A DNA stretch of 64,000 nucleotides from Afipia sp. 64-13 (lineage in GTDB: Bacteria; Pseudomonadota; Alphaproteobacteria; Rhizobiales; Xanthobacteraceae). Made by a program: the position numbers and the translations under genes. Under the pieces are notes generated by a model. That model saw only the letters and a list, made by a program, of their open reading frames with translations, ran no database searches and was not told where the DNA came from. Position 1 is the stretch's first letter. Every line of letters begins with the position of its first letter. This document shows positions 1 through 8,890 of the stretch, in pieces. The stretch spans positions 122,540 through 186,539 of the forward strand of contig MKUJ01000003.1 in the NCBI GenBank assembly GCA_001897755.1, written 5' to 3'.

Positions 1-1240
1 TGAGCGCGAGCAGATTGGTCTGCGCGGCAATGGTGTGAATGAGCTGCACCACTTCGCCGATCTTCTCGGCGCCGCTGGAGAGCACCTGCACCGTCGCGTT
101 GGTGCGCTCGGCATCCGCCACCGCCTTGCTGGCAATCTCGTTCGACTGCGCGACCTGCCGGGAGATTTCCTCCACCGACGACGACAGTTCCTCGGCTGCC
201 GCGGCGACGGTATCGACATTCTCGGACGCTCTTTCCGACGCGGCACCAACGGTCGCCGCGCGGTCGCTGGCCTCGACCGCGGTCGAGCTCATGGTCTCGG
301 CGGTCGTCTGCATGCCGGCGGCCGAATTCGCCACCGAACGAACGATCCCGTTGACGTTGCTCTCGAAGTCGTTGGCGAGGCTGGCCATCATCGCGGCGCG
401 CTCGGCAGCGGCGCGCTCCTTGGTCTCGGCCTCGGCGCGTTCAAGATCGCGCATGCGGAGCGCATTGTCCTTGAAGACCTGAACGGTCGTGGCCATGACG
501 CCAATCTCGTCCCGGCGGCCGATTCCCGGAATCGCCTCTTCGAGTTGTCCGTCCGCCAGGGCCTTCATGCGCTGACCGAGCTGCCCAAGGGGCCTCGTGA
601 TGCTGCGCCCGATGAACCAGGCGACGGCACCGGCCACCGCGCCGATGCCGAGGATCGCCGCGCCCAGAGCCATCACGATCTGCATCAGCTTGCCCTGGAG
701 ATCGTCGATATAGGCGCCGGTGCCGATGAACATGTCCCACCCCGGAATGCCGGCTGCGTAGGACACCTTCGGGCTCAGTCCCGACTGGCCGGGCTTCTGC
801 CAGGCGTAATAGATCGTGACGTTCCCGTTGGCAGCAACGCCGTCCCGCATCTCGCGGGTGGACTTGCGGCCATTCACTTCGACGTCGAGATGACTGGTGC
901 CGATCTGCTTCGCGTTGAGCACCGAAACCGCGATGCCGTCCATCGTGTAAACAAACAGATAACCGCCACCATTGTCGTAGGTCATGCTCTGGACGCGCTG
1001 GACCCACTGCTCGACCGCAGCCTCTTTCGTCAGTTTGCCGGCCTGGACCTGCTTCTGATAGCCGACCGCCATGTTCCGCGCGGTATCAACGATCGCTCGA
1101 AGCTGTTCCGTACGCGCGCTGTACATTTCATTGTGCATCATGCGAGCAGCAAACAGACCCGCGGCACACAGGCCGATCAGGGTCACACCCACCAGAACGC
1201 CGAGCTTCAGGGCGATCGGCCAGTTATTCAAAAATTTCAC
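1..1240 (-). CDS. Methyl-accepting chemotaxis protein, 3' end outside window
   Basis: Transmembrane chemoreceptor that would pass a periplasmic ligand signal to CheA/CheW. 413 residues are visible. Membrane helices lie at about 8-32 and 187-211, flanking a periplasmic single-Cache-type domain (about 40-180; GGGYLFVYTMDG, IPGWDMFIGTGAYID). A HAMP segment (about 211-265) and the start of the cytoplasmic signalling coiled coil follow (EKIGEVVQLIHTIAAQTN near the window edge). The start is GTG, chosen because a GGAG lies 8 nt upstream and the first helix follows directly. The conserved hairpin tip and any CheB/CheR methylation tail are beyond the edge. The ligand is unknown. Confidence 0.93.
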   Translation of the reverse strand, partial: MKFLNNWPIALKLGVLVGVTLIGLCAAGLFAARMMHNEMYSARTEQLRAIVDTARNMAVGYQKQVQAGKLTKEAAVEQWVQRVQSMTYDNGGGYLFVYTMDGIAVSVLNAKQIGTSHLDVEVNGRKSTREMRDGVAANGNVTIYYAWQKPGQSGLSPKVSYAAGIPGWDMFIGTGAYIDDLQGKLMQIVMALGAAILGIGAVAGAVAWFIGRSITRPLGQLGQRMKALADGQLEEAIPGIGRRDEIGVMATTVQVFKDNALRMRDLERAEAETKERAAAERAAMMASLANDFESNVNGIVRSVANSAAGMQTTAETMSSTAVEASDRAATVGAASERASENVDTVAAAAEELSSSVEEISRQVAQSNEIASKAVADAERTNATVQVLSSGAEKIGEVVQLIHTIAAQTNLLAL

Positions 1241-1372
1241 GACAGCTTCTCCGAAGAACCAGGGCGCGGACGCGCCAAGTAAGTATTTATTCTTTTACCG
1301 GCAGACCATTGAATCTTCCTTACCAGGGTAGGGTTGGAGAATCCGGGAGCGGGACATCATGGCCCGCGGGAC

Positions 1373-1406
1373 AAAAAAGCGCGGCCGCCCCAGGCGACCG
1401 CGCTTT
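1373..1406 (-). terminator. Rho-independent terminator of serA
   Basis: Read on the minus strand, a 14-bp stem with one G-U pair and a 3-nt loop is followed by six T. It lies 49 nt past the serA stop codon. Confidence 0.85.
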
Positions 1407-1454
1407 AAACTCGATGACGCCGGCTGTCTGAGGCAGACCGGCGCAAGCTCCGTC

Positions 1455-3044
1455 TCAGAACGTCAGGGCCTTGGCATGCTTGACCGGAGGCAGCGCCTCG
1501 ATCTTGGCAAGGATCTCCGGCGGAACCACGCCATCGACCTCGACCAGCGCGATGGCGTCACCGCCCGGTGCGTTGCGGCCGAGATGGAAGGTCGCGATGT
1601 TGACCTTGGCGTCGCCGAGCAGCGAAGCGAACTTGCCGATGAAGCCCGGCTTGTCCTCGTTGGTGATGTAGATCATCGACTTGCCGAACTCGGCATCGAC
1701 CCGGATGCCCTTGATGTTCACGAGGCGCGGCGCGCCGTCGGCATAGACCGTGCCGGACACCGAGCGCTCCATGTTGTCCGTGGTCACGGTGACAGTGATC
1801 AGGCTCTCATAATCGCTTTCGGCCGCGCGCAGCACCTCGTCCACCACCATGCCGCGCTCCTTGGCGACCACCGGCGCGGACACGACATTGACGTCGCCCA
1901 GCATCGGCCGCAGCAGGCCCGACAGCGCCGCCGCCGTCAGCGCCTTCACCTTCATCTCGGCCACCGCGCCTTCATAAGTGATCTGCACCTTGACGATGTT
2001 GCTCTCGGTGAGCTGGCCGGCGAAGGAACCGAGCTTTTCGGCGAGCTCGATGAACGGCTTGAGCTTCGGCGCCTCTTCCGCCGTGATCGAGGGGAAATTG
2101 ATGGCGTTAGAGATCGCGCCGGTGAGCAGATAGTCCGACATCTGCTCGGCGACCTGCAGCGCGACGTTCTCCTGCGCTTCGGTGGTCGAGGCGCCGAGAT
2201 GCGGGGTGCAGATCACATGGGGATGACCGAACAGCACGTTGGTCTTGGCCGGCTCTTCGACGAACACGTCGAACGCCGCGCCGGCGACATGGCCGCTGTC
2301 GAGCGCCGCGCGCAACGCCGCCTCGTCGACCAGACCGCCGCGCGCGCAATTGATGATGCGCACGCCCTTCTTGGTCTTGTTGATCGCGGTGGCGTCGAGA
2401 ATGTTGCGGGTCTTGTCGGTCAGCGGCGTGTGCAGCGTGATGAAATCGGCGCGCTTGAGCAGATCGTCGAGTTCGACCTTCTCCACGCCGATATCCCTGG
2501 CGCGCTCCGGCGACAGGAACGGATCGAACGCGATCACCTTCATCTTCAGGCCGAGCGCGCGGTCGGCGACGATGGCGCCGATATTGCCGCAGCCGATCAC
2601 GCCGAGCGTCTTGCCGGTGATCTCGACGCCCATGAAGCGGTTCTTCTCCCACTTACCGGCCTGGGTGGAAGCATCGGCCTGCGGGATTTCGCGCGCCAGC
2701 GCCAGTATCAGGGTGATGGCGTGCTCGGCGGTGGTGATCGAATTGCCGAACGGCGTGTTCATCACGATGATGCCGCGCGCGGTGGCGGCGGGGATTTCGA
2801 CATTGTCGACGCCGATGCCGGCGCGGCCGATCACCTTGAGATTCTTGGCGTTGGCGAGAATCTTCGCCGTCGCCTTGGTGGCGGAGCGGATGGCGAGGCC
2901 GTCATAATTGCCGATGATCTCGGCGAGCTTGTCCTTGTCCTTGCCGAGCGCGGGCTGAAAGTCGACGTCGATGCCGCGGTCCTTGAAGATCTGCACGGCG
3001 GCGGACGACAGCGCGTCTGAGATAAGCACTTTGGGTTTGGTCAT
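1455..3044 (-). CDS. serA: D-3-phosphoglycerate dehydrogenase SerA
   Basis: Oxidises 3-phosphoglycerate to 3-phosphohydroxypyruvate with NAD, the first step of serine synthesis. 529 residues, the long form: substrate domain, Rossmann domain with GCGNIG at about 151-156, the signature NCARGGLVDEAALRAAL, the catalytic-His segment CTPHLGAST, then an intervening domain and a C-terminal ACT domain (about 455-529) expected to sense serine. The start MTKPKVLISD matches the family; an upstream in-frame extension reads through an intergenic repeat and was rejected. It lies downstream of serC on the same strand, separated by a palindromic repeat, so the two probably form an operon. Confidence 0.97.
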   Translation of the reverse strand: MTKPKVLISDALSSAAVQIFKDRGIDVDFQPALGKDKDKLAEIIGNYDGLAIRSATKATAKILANAKNLKVIGRAGIGVDNVEIPAATARGIIVMNTPFGNSITTAEHAITLILALAREIPQADASTQAGKWEKNRFMGVEITGKTLGVIGCGNIGAIVADRALGLKMKVIAFDPFLSPERARDIGVEKVELDDLLKRADFITLHTPLTDKTRNILDATAINKTKKGVRIINCARGGLVDEAALRAALDSGHVAGAAFDVFVEEPAKTNVLFGHPHVICTPHLGASTTEAQENVALQVAEQMSDYLLTGAISNAINFPSITAEEAPKLKPFIELAEKLGSFAGQLTESNIVKVQITYEGAVAEMKVKALTAAALSGLLRPMLGDVNVVSAPVVAKERGMVVDEVLRAAESDYESLITVTVTTDNMERSVSGTVYADGAPRLVNIKGIRVDAEFGKSMIYITNEDKPGFIGKFASLLGDAKVNIATFHLGRNAPGGDAIALVEVDGVVPPEILAKIEALPPVKHAKALTF

Positions 3045-3069
3045 GGGATCTGATCCTTGAAAAGGGCCG

Positions 3070-3159
3070 GTCGTCCCGGCGAAGGCCGGGACCCATACGT
3101 GATTGTGGTGGTTATGGGTCCCGGGTCGCGCGGCCAAACGGCTGCTTGCCCGGGACGAC
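3070..3159. repeat. Cruciform palindromic intergenic repeat between serC and serA
   Basis: The outer arms GTCGTC and GACGAC enclose two sub-hairpins: GTCCCGGC/GCCGGGAC with a 4-nt loop, and GTCCCGGG/CCCGGGAC with a larger loop. Between them lie CCATA and TATGG inner arms. The same two-hairpin-in-a-stem plan recurs at 42761-42843 and 58626-58707. Likely a REP/BIME-type element; it may act as an mRNA stability or attenuation structure between serC and serA. Confidence 0.75.
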
Positions 3160-3171
3160 AATCGAGTGTGG

Positions 3172-4344
3172 TTACGCCGCCTTGGCGAGCGCGGCCTTGG
3201 TCTCGGCGAAGGCCCAGTCGAGCCATTGCGTCAGCACCGCGACGTCGGCGGCTTCCACCGTCGCGCCGCACCAGATGCGCAGGCCGGGCGGCGCGTCGCG
3301 GTAGGCGCCGAGATCGTAGCCCGCGCCTTCCTTCTCGACCGCCGCAACCAGCTTCTTGGCGAAATCCGCCTGCGCCTCGGCGGGCAATGCGGTGATCGCG
3401 GGATCGACCACCTTGAGGCACACCGAGGTGTTGGAGCGGATCGCCGGATCGGTCGCGAGGAAATCGACCCACGGCGTCTTCGCCGCCCAGTCCGCCAGCA
3501 CCTTGGTGTTGGCATCGGCGCGCGCCATCAGGCCCTTGAGTCCGCCGACCGACTTCGCCCAGTTGAGCGCATCGAGATAGTCCTCGACGCACAGCATCGA
3601 CGGCGTGTTGATGGTTTCGCCGACGAAGATGCCCTCGATCAGCTTGCCGCCCTTGGTCATGCGGAAAATCTTCGGCATCGGCCAGGCCGGCGTGTAGCTC
3701 TCGAGGCGGGCGACGGCGCGCGGCGAGAGAATGAGAATGCCGTGCGCGGCCTCGCTGCCGAGCGCCTTCTGCCAGGAGAAGGTGACGACATCAAGCTTGG
3801 GCCAATCGAGCTTCTGGGCGAACGCCGCCGAAGTGGCGTCGCAGATGGTGAGGCCCTCGCGATCGGCGGCGATCCAGTCGGCGTTCGGCACCCGCACGCC
3901 GGAGGTTGTGCCGTTCCAGGTGAAGACGATGTCGGCATTCTTGTCGGCCTTGGCGAGATCGGGAATCTCGCCATAGCCGGCGGTGAGCTTGGTGACGTCC
4001 TTGAGCTTGAGCTGCTTGACCACATCGGTGATCCAGCCTTCGCCGAACGATTCCCAGGCGATCATGGTGACGGGGCGCGGGCCGAGCAGCGACCACAGCG
4101 CCATTTCCACCGCGCCGGTATCGGACGCCGGGACGATGCCGATGCGGTAATCGGCAGGAACTTCGAGCACCTCGCGCGTCAGATCGATCGCGAGCTTGAG
4201 CCGCGTCTTGCCGATCTTCGCGCGATGCGAACGGCCGAGGACAGCGTCTTTGAGATTTTCGGGGGTCCAGCCGGGGCGCTTGGCACAGGGGCCGGAGGAA
4301 AAATGCGGCACGTGAGGCCGCGAAGCGGGCTTCGCTGCAGTCAT
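3172..4344 (-). CDS. serC: Phosphoserine aminotransferase SerC
   Basis: PLP enzyme that transaminates 3-phosphohydroxypyruvate with glutamate to give phosphoserine, the second step of serine synthesis. 390 residues, aminotransferase class V fold, of the longer alphaproteobacterial type. The PLP lysine is K193 in [15 protein letters not shown]169 (TICDATSAA) should pair with the PLP ring nitrogen. [13 protein letters not shown] near the N-terminus is typical of this type. The Shine-Dalgarno GGAAGGA sits 6 nt before the ATG and lies inside a small hairpin that is part of a long structured leader. serA follows. Confidence 0.96.
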   Translation of the reverse strand: MTAAKPASRPHVPHFSSGPCAKRPGWTPENLKDAVLGRSHRAKIGKTRLKLAIDLTREVLEVPADYRIGIVPASDTGAVEMALWSLLGPRPVTMIAWESFGEGWITDVVKQLKLKDVTKLTAGYGEIPDLAKADKNADIVFTWNGTTSGVRVPNADWIAADREGLTICDATSAAFAQKLDWPKLDVVTFSWQKALGSEAAHGILILSPRAVARLESYTPAWPMPKIFRMTKGGKLIEGIFVGETINTPSMLCVEDYLDALNWAKSVGGLKGLMARADANTKVLADWAAKTPWVDFLATDPAIRSNTSVCLKVVDPAITALPAEAQADFAKKLVAAVEKEGAGYDLGAYRDAPPGLRIWCGATVEAADVAVLTQWLDWAFAETKAALAKAA

Positions 4345-4480
4345 GATCTATCCTTCCAGATAGTAGCCTCCCGTTGGGGGGAGGTGTCCCGCCGTCGCAA
4401 ATACGCGAAGCCGGTGGGCAGGTCAAGGGAAGGAAGCGGTCCGGTCTGTGATATACCTGCCCGCGACGGCGCAAGTCGTT
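4345..4480 (-). ncRNA. Structured serC leader RNA (candidate serC motif)
   Basis: The minus-strand 5' leader folds in three parts. A long stem pairs 4463-4471 with 4390-4398 (GCGACGGCG type arms) and, inside it, 4455-4462 with 4416-4423 (ACCTGCCC/GGGCAGGT). A second hairpin pairs 4379-4384 with 4367-4372. A third pairs 4359-4363 with 4348-4352 (CTATC/GATAG) and holds the serC Shine-Dalgarno. A conserved serC leader motif is known in alphaproteobacteria; the pairing here is directly visible, while assignment to that family and control of translation initiation are inference. Confidence 0.65.
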
Positions 4481-4521
4481 TCTGCGTAACCTCCCCCTCA
4501 CCCCAAGAGACAGCCCGGACC

Positions 4522-5352
4522 GTGCCGACCCATGTTCTGCTGATTGTTCTGTTTGCCGCGATCCTGCATGCAAGCTGGAACGCCATCGTCAAATCCGGCA
4601 GCGACAAGCGGCTTGAGGCTGCCATGGTGGCGGCCGGAGCCGGACTGGTCGCGGCCGTCATCCTGCCGTTCCTGCCGCTGCCCACAGCCGCAAGCTGGCC
4701 GTGGCTCGCAGCCTCGGTCGTCATCCACCAACTCTATTTCGTGATGGTCGCGGCGGCCTATCGTGCCGGCGATATGGGCCACACCTATCCCTTGATGCGC
4801 GGCAGCGCGCCGCTGATCGTCGCTCTCGCCAGCGCACCGTTGCTCGGCGAATCCCTGACCGCGACAAGCTGGGCCGGCATCGGTCTGATCTGCGGCGGAA
4901 TCCTTCTGCTCGCCTTGCACGGCAGGGCCAATCATCGCGCGACCTTGATCGCGCTCGGCAATGCTCTCGTGATCGCACTCTACACGCTGGTCGACGGCAC
5001 CGGCGTGCGGCTGTCCGGCCATGCACTGTCCTACGTGCTATGGCTGCATCTGCTCACCGGCGTTCCGCCGCTGATATGGCTCTGGATGCGGAACGCGGCT
5101 GTCGTGAAGACACAAATTCAGACACGCGGGCCGCTGATGCTCGCAGGCGGCCTATGCACCGTCGGCTCTTACGGTCTCGCATTGTGGGCCATGACGCAAG
5201 CACCGCTCGCGAACGTCGCGGCGCTGCGTGAAACATCGGTGCTGTTTGCCGTCGCGATTTCGGCACTCATCCTGCGGGAAGGCAACGGCCTGCGCCGTCT
5301 CGCCACCGGCGTGCTCGTGGTCGCCGGCGCGGCGACGCTGAAGATGGCGTGA
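4522..5352 (+). CDS. EamA/DMT-family transporter
   Basis: 276-residue inner-membrane protein with about ten hydrophobic helices in two EamA-type halves (for example AAYRAGDMGHTYPLMRGSAP in the first and LWAMTQAPLANVAALRETSV in the second), as in drug/metabolite exporters. The start is GTG (VPTHVLLIVLF), because no in-frame ATG precedes the first helix; the reading frame continues far upstream but antisense to serC. It is divergent from serC and its start overlaps the far end of the serC leader region. The substrate cannot be told. Confidence 0.88.
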   Translation: MPTHVLLIVLFAAILHASWNAIVKSGSDKRLEAAMVAAGAGLVAAVILPFLPLPTAASWPWLAASVVIHQLYFVMVAAAYRAGDMGHTYPLMRGSAPLIVALASAPLLGESLTATSWAGIGLICGGILLLALHGRANHRATLIALGNALVIALYTLVDGTGVRLSGHALSYVLWLHLLTGVPPLIWLWMRNAAVVKTQIQTRGPLMLAGGLCTVGSYGLALWAMTQAPLANVAALRETSVLFAVAISALILREGNGLRRLATGVLVVAGAATLKMA

Positions 5353-5369
5353 GGCCTTCTTTTTAACGA

Positions 5370-6212
5370 CTAAAACCGATAGCCGAGACCACCGCGCACG
5401 GTGTTGATGCTGGTATCGACGTCGCCGGTCAGGCGAACATATTCCCATTCGGCGCGAGCAAACAGATTGCCGAACAGATTCATCTCGGCGCCGAGACCGG
5501 CGGTGTAGCCGTAAATCAGCCGGCCGGCCTTGATGCTGCTGGCCGTATCGACGACGGGGCCATTGGCAAGCATAAGGCTCGCATCCGCCTGGGTCGCGCC
5601 GTAGCCCTCCAGCACCCGCACCGAACCCGTGGTCGTGGCGCGTGCAACAGCCAATCCACCGAAGACGTAAGGCATGAAATTGCCGAACACATAACCCGCG
5701 CGGCCCCGGAACGTCGCCAGGTCCGTGATTTCCATGGCCTTGCTCGATTCATAGCTTACAGCGTGATATTGCCCGCCGGTCAGCGTCGTTGCGGAGACCA
5801 GCGTCTGGCTGGCGGACGACGAACCGACGAACTTGCCGCGCATGTAGCTGATGTCGACACCGAGCGTGACGTCTTCCCACTGGCCGGTGTAGCCGGCGAA
5901 ACCGCCGAATGACGTCTGATGCTGCGAGGTCGGCGAGATGAACAGCGGCCATTGCGACACGCCCATGTCATTCTCGATCACCCGGTTCGCCAGCATCCGC
6001 GCCGTCATCGCGCTGTTCGAGCCGGTGAAGTTCATGTCGGTCGAGCCATAACCCGCCTGACCGCCGATGTAGTAGCCTTGAAAGTTGCCGACGCCCCGGC
6101 TGAGACCAACCGCGCCCCGCAACACCGGCAAATCGCCCCAGTCCGGCAAGTCCGCAGCCTGCGCGCCCTGCACACTTGCCGCCATCATCGCAGCCACGAT
6201 CAACCGACGCAT
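5370..6212 (-). CDS. Outer-membrane beta-barrel protein, Omp25/porin-like
   Basis: 280 residues. A signal peptide (MRRLIVAAMMAASVQGAQA) is followed by ADLPDWGDLPVLRG, alternating beta strands (GYYIGGQAGYGSTDMNF, GGFAGYTGQWEDVTLGVD, RAEWEYVRLTGDVDTSIN) and a C-terminal aromatic (GGLGYRF), the usual outer-membrane insertion signal. The start was placed at the ATG with GAGGAG 7 nt upstream rather than a GTG 18 nt earlier. It lies downstream of another barrel gene, but a strong terminator separates them. It is a member of the small opacity/Omp25 barrel group; the exact role is unknown. Confidence 0.88.
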   Translation of the reverse strand: MRRLIVAAMMAASVQGAQAADLPDWGDLPVLRGAVGLSRGVGNFQGYYIGGQAGYGSTDMNFTGSNSAMTARMLANRVIENDMGVSQWPLFISPTSQHQTSFGGFAGYTGQWEDVTLGVDISYMRGKFVGSSSASQTLVSATTLTGGQYHAVSYESSKAMEITDLATFRGRAGYVFGNFMPYVFGGLAVARATTTGSVRVLEGYGATQADASLMLANGPVVDTASSIKAGRLIYGYTAGLGAEMNLFGNLFARAEWEYVRLTGDVDTSINTVRGGLGYRF

Positions 6213-6314
6213 CGAAACGCTCCTCACCACCGACGCTTAACTATGTTTGATCATCGCCGGTTAACCTTAATCAATCGTTTGCGCGCGCACCTTCGCGCGC
6301 AAGAAAGCACAAAC

Positions 6315-6341
6315 AAAAACGGCGCGGATCGCTCCGCGCCG
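6315..6341 (-). terminator. Rho-independent terminator after the barrel gene at 6368-7198
   Basis: Minus strand: perfect 9-bp stem CGGCGCGGA/TCCGCGCCG, 4-nt loop, then TTTTTGTTTGT. A second inverted repeat (TTGCGCGCG/CGCGCGCAA) lies just beyond, near 6281-6303. Confidence 0.9.
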
Positions 6342-6367
6342 TCTGCAATCGGTTGCTTGCGAGCCGA

Positions 6368-7198
6368 TCAACCCTTCGTCACCAGCGGCGGAGGCGGCAG
6401 ATAGGCCGGGCCCGGATCGATCGCCCAGCGCACGCCGAACTTCACGTCATGCGAGGTGATGTCCTTCATGACGATCGAGGACGGACCGCCGGAACCATTC
6501 AGGAGCGTATAGGCGCCCGGCCGTGCCGAGCCGAGGTTGACGTAGCTGTATGCCAGTTCAAGCGTAAGAGACGGGCTGACCTTGTAGCCGAGACCGGCAT
6601 GAGCGGCCCAGGCGAAATTCCAGCTTCCACGGTCGGCGAAGGTCGCAACCGACGCATTGGTCACGCCACCGTTGACCTGAATGTTGTCATCGCGGAATCC
6701 GCTGATCATGTTGTAGGACGTGCCGACGCCGACGCCGACAAACGGCGTAACACACCACCACGTTCCCAGATCCGCATACGCGTTGATCATAAAGAGCGCT
6801 TCCGACTTGCTGCCGGAGTAGTTGTCCGACTGAAACGATGTCGGGCTGAAGATCAGCGGGTTCGATCCATGGAAGTTGGCGCGACCGCGATACTGACCCG
6901 TGACGTCCGCGCGGAACCAGCTGTTGAACTGATAACCGACGCCGACACCGAACAGCGGCGAGCTGTCGAATCCCATGCCGACATCGACCATGCCCGGGTT
7001 CTGCTGAGCCGTCGCGCTATCGAGCTTTTTCAGCCGCTGGTTGGTCATGCCGATATCGCCGCGCAGATACCAGCCGCCAAAGTCCGCCGGTGGCGGCGGA
7101 GCATAGGGCGGCGGTGCAAGCGGCAGATCGGCTGCGAACGCCGCGCTCGACAACAACGACACCGCAGCAGCGGCAAGCACAGGTTTCACGGAACGCAT
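6368..7198 (-). CDS. Outer-membrane beta-barrel protein, Omp25-like
   Basis: 276 residues: signal peptide MRSVKPVLAAAAVSLLSSAAFA, then ADLPLAPPPYAPPPPADFGG, a proline-rich linker common before rhizobial barrels, then GGWYLRGDIGMTNQRL and amphipathic strands such as FGVGVGYQFNSWFRADVTGQ and SPSLTLELAYSYVNLGSARP. Unlike classic barrels it does not end in phenylalanine (PAYLPPPPLVTKG), so the last strand is followed by a proline-rich tail. It has its own terminator and a CtrA-type box 83 nt upstream of the ATG. Function beyond outer-membrane structure is not visible. Confidence 0.88.
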   Translation of the reverse strand: MRSVKPVLAAAAVSLLSSAAFAADLPLAPPPYAPPPPADFGGWYLRGDIGMTNQRLKKLDSATAQQNPGMVDVGMGFDSSPLFGVGVGYQFNSWFRADVTGQYRGRANFHGSNPLIFSPTSFQSDNYSGSKSEALFMINAYADLGTWWCVTPFVGVGVGTSYNMISGFRDDNIQVNGGVTNASVATFADRGSWNFAWAAHAGLGYKVSPSLTLELAYSYVNLGSARPGAYTLLNGSGGPSSIVMKDITSHDVKFGVRWAIDPGPAYLPPPPLVTKG

Positions 7199-7280
7199 CG
7201 GTTAGTCCTTTCGTCTGGTGAGGCACAGACGACGCAAAGGCCTCACTCAAATCCTCAGGAAGGACGATGGCACCAAATGC

Positions 7281-7296
7281 TTAAGCGCCACTTAAC
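7281..7296 (-). promoter_or_regulatory. CtrA-type box upstream of barrel gene
   Basis: TTAA, 7 nt, TTAAC, the full spacing of the alphaproteobacterial CtrA cell-cycle regulator box. It lies 83 nt before the ATG at 7198. Further TTAA tetramers follow to 7343 but at other spacings. Binding is inferred from the motif alone. Confidence 0.5.
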
Positions 7297-7464
7297 CCTA
7301 ATTCTTAACCGCGATTTTTAATGCGGGTTAAGCGAATGGGTTAACGATGCGTTCATGCGCTCGCCACAGATCCTAACAATGCGTTGATGAGAACGTCAGG
7401 CATTCTGACGCAACAATCACGAACGCCCGCTCGCGCTATTTAAGGAAGAGGACGCGCCCGACGA

Positions 7465-8706
7465 TCAGACGTCGGCGCGTTTGAGCTGCGGCAGAAGAAC
7501 CGCGAGCAGACCGATCGCCGGCAAATAGGAGCAGACGTGATAGACGAAGCCGATGCCGGTGTGGTCGGCGACATAGCCGAGGATCGCCGCGCCGATGCCG
7601 CTGATGCCGAACACCAGACCGAAGAACAATCCGGAGATCATGCCGAAGCGATGCGGCATCAGTTCCTGCGCATAGACGATGATCGCGGGCATCGCCGAGG
7701 CGATGACGAAACCGATCACAACGCTGAGCACGAGACTCCAGAACAGGTTCGCGTAAGGCAGCGCCAGCGTGAAAGGCAACGCGCCGAGGATCGAGAACCA
7801 GATCACATATTTCCGGCCGAAGCGGTCGCCGAGCGGGCCGCCGAAGAAAGTGCCGCAGGCGCTGGAAGCGAGAAACACGAACAGATAGATCTGCGCGGTC
7901 TGCGTGCTGACGCCGAACTTCTGGATCAGATAGAAGGTGTAATAGCTGTTGATGCCGGCCAGATAGAAGCCCTTGGAGAACAGCAGCACCATCAGCACGA
8001 CCAGTGCGAACGCCACGCGCGACGATGACAGCATCCCCGACGCGCCATCCACCCTTTTGCCGGCGCGCGGCATGATCCGCGGCTTGTACCACACGCCGAT
8101 GCGCCACAGGATGATCATCGCAAGCCCCGCTATCAGCGAGAACAGTGCGATGCTGCCCTGCCCGAACGGCACCACGATCGCCGCCGCCAGCACCGGGCCG
8201 ATGGCGCTACCGAAATTGCCGCCGACCTGAAAGATCGATTGCGCCAGACCGTAGCGGCCACCGGACGCGACGCGGGCGATCCGCGAGGACTCCGGATGAA
8301 AGATCGCCGAGCCCATCCCGACCAGTCCGGCGGCGATCAGGATCATGCTGTAGACATGCGCGACGCTGAGCAGCAGCAGACCGACCAGCGTGAAGCCCAT
8401 GCCGATCGCCAGCGAGAACGGCTTCGGCCTGCGGTCGGTGTAAAGTCCGACCAGCGGCTGCAACAGCGAGGAGGTGAACATGCAGGCCAGCGTGATCATG
8501 CCGACCTGGGTGAAATCCAGATTGTAGTTCGCCTTCAGGACCGGATAGATCGCAAAGATCAGCGACTGCATCAGATCGTTGAGGAGATGCGACAGGCTGA
8601 TCGCGCCGAGCACCATCAGCACCGGGCCGGTCGGCGGCGGCGGCGCGCTGCTGGCGACGATGGGCGCGCCCATGGTGTCTTCGGACAGGATGACCGGCTT
8701 GTTCAC
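7465..8706 (-). CDS. MFS efflux transporter, fosmidomycin-resistance (Fsr) type
   Basis: 413-residue inner-membrane transporter with twelve hydrophobic segments. The N-terminal half carries LSHLLNDLMQSLIFAIYPVLK and, after helix 2, GLYTDRRPKPFSLAIGMGF; FHPESSRIARVASGGRYGLA is the hallmark of the Fsr-like branch of the MFS. Such proteins export small compounds using the proton gradient. The start may be M1 (MNKPVILSED) or M12 (MGAPIVASS); the longer form is given. It seems to be a single-gene unit. The substrate is unknown. Confidence 0.88.
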   Translation of the reverse strand: MNKPVILSEDTMGAPIVASSAPPPPTGPVLMVLGAISLSHLLNDLMQSLIFAIYPVLKANYNLDFTQVGMITLACMFTSSLLQPLVGLYTDRRPKPFSLAIGMGFTLVGLLLLSVAHVYSMILIAAGLVGMGSAIFHPESSRIARVASGGRYGLAQSIFQVGGNFGSAIGPVLAAAIVVPFGQGSIALFSLIAGLAMIILWRIGVWYKPRIMPRAGKRVDGASGMLSSSRVAFALVVLMVLLFSKGFYLAGINSYYTFYLIQKFGVSTQTAQIYLFVFLASSACGTFFGGPLGDRFGRKYVIWFSILGALPFTLALPYANLFWSLVLSVVIGFVIASAMPAIIVYAQELMPHRFGMISGLFFGLVFGISGIGAAILGYVADHTGIGFVYHVCSYLPAIGLLAVLLPQLKRADV

Positions 8707-8890
8707 GCAATGCCTTCCGTCAAAAGGAAACGGCCGCCATCACCCGGCAGGCCGCGACCGTATGAGGGCGGACCGTAACGGGAAACGACAATCCTCGCCA
8801 GCCAGGCCGGATCATGACTGATTTGCAGCGGTGTCGCATGTCTTGCAGCGAACGGCGGCGCCGGCCGTGGCGAAACAGGCGCCGTCCGGA

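Noticed and set aside
1359..3020. Long plus-strand frame (553 codons) across serA
   Set aside because: It lies antisense to serA, reads as Arg/Asp/His-rich sequence typical of shadow frames in GC-rich DNA, and matches no family.
3103..4521. Upstream extension of the EamA frame
   Set aside because: Antisense to serC and containing no membrane-protein sequence; the real protein starts at GTG 4522.
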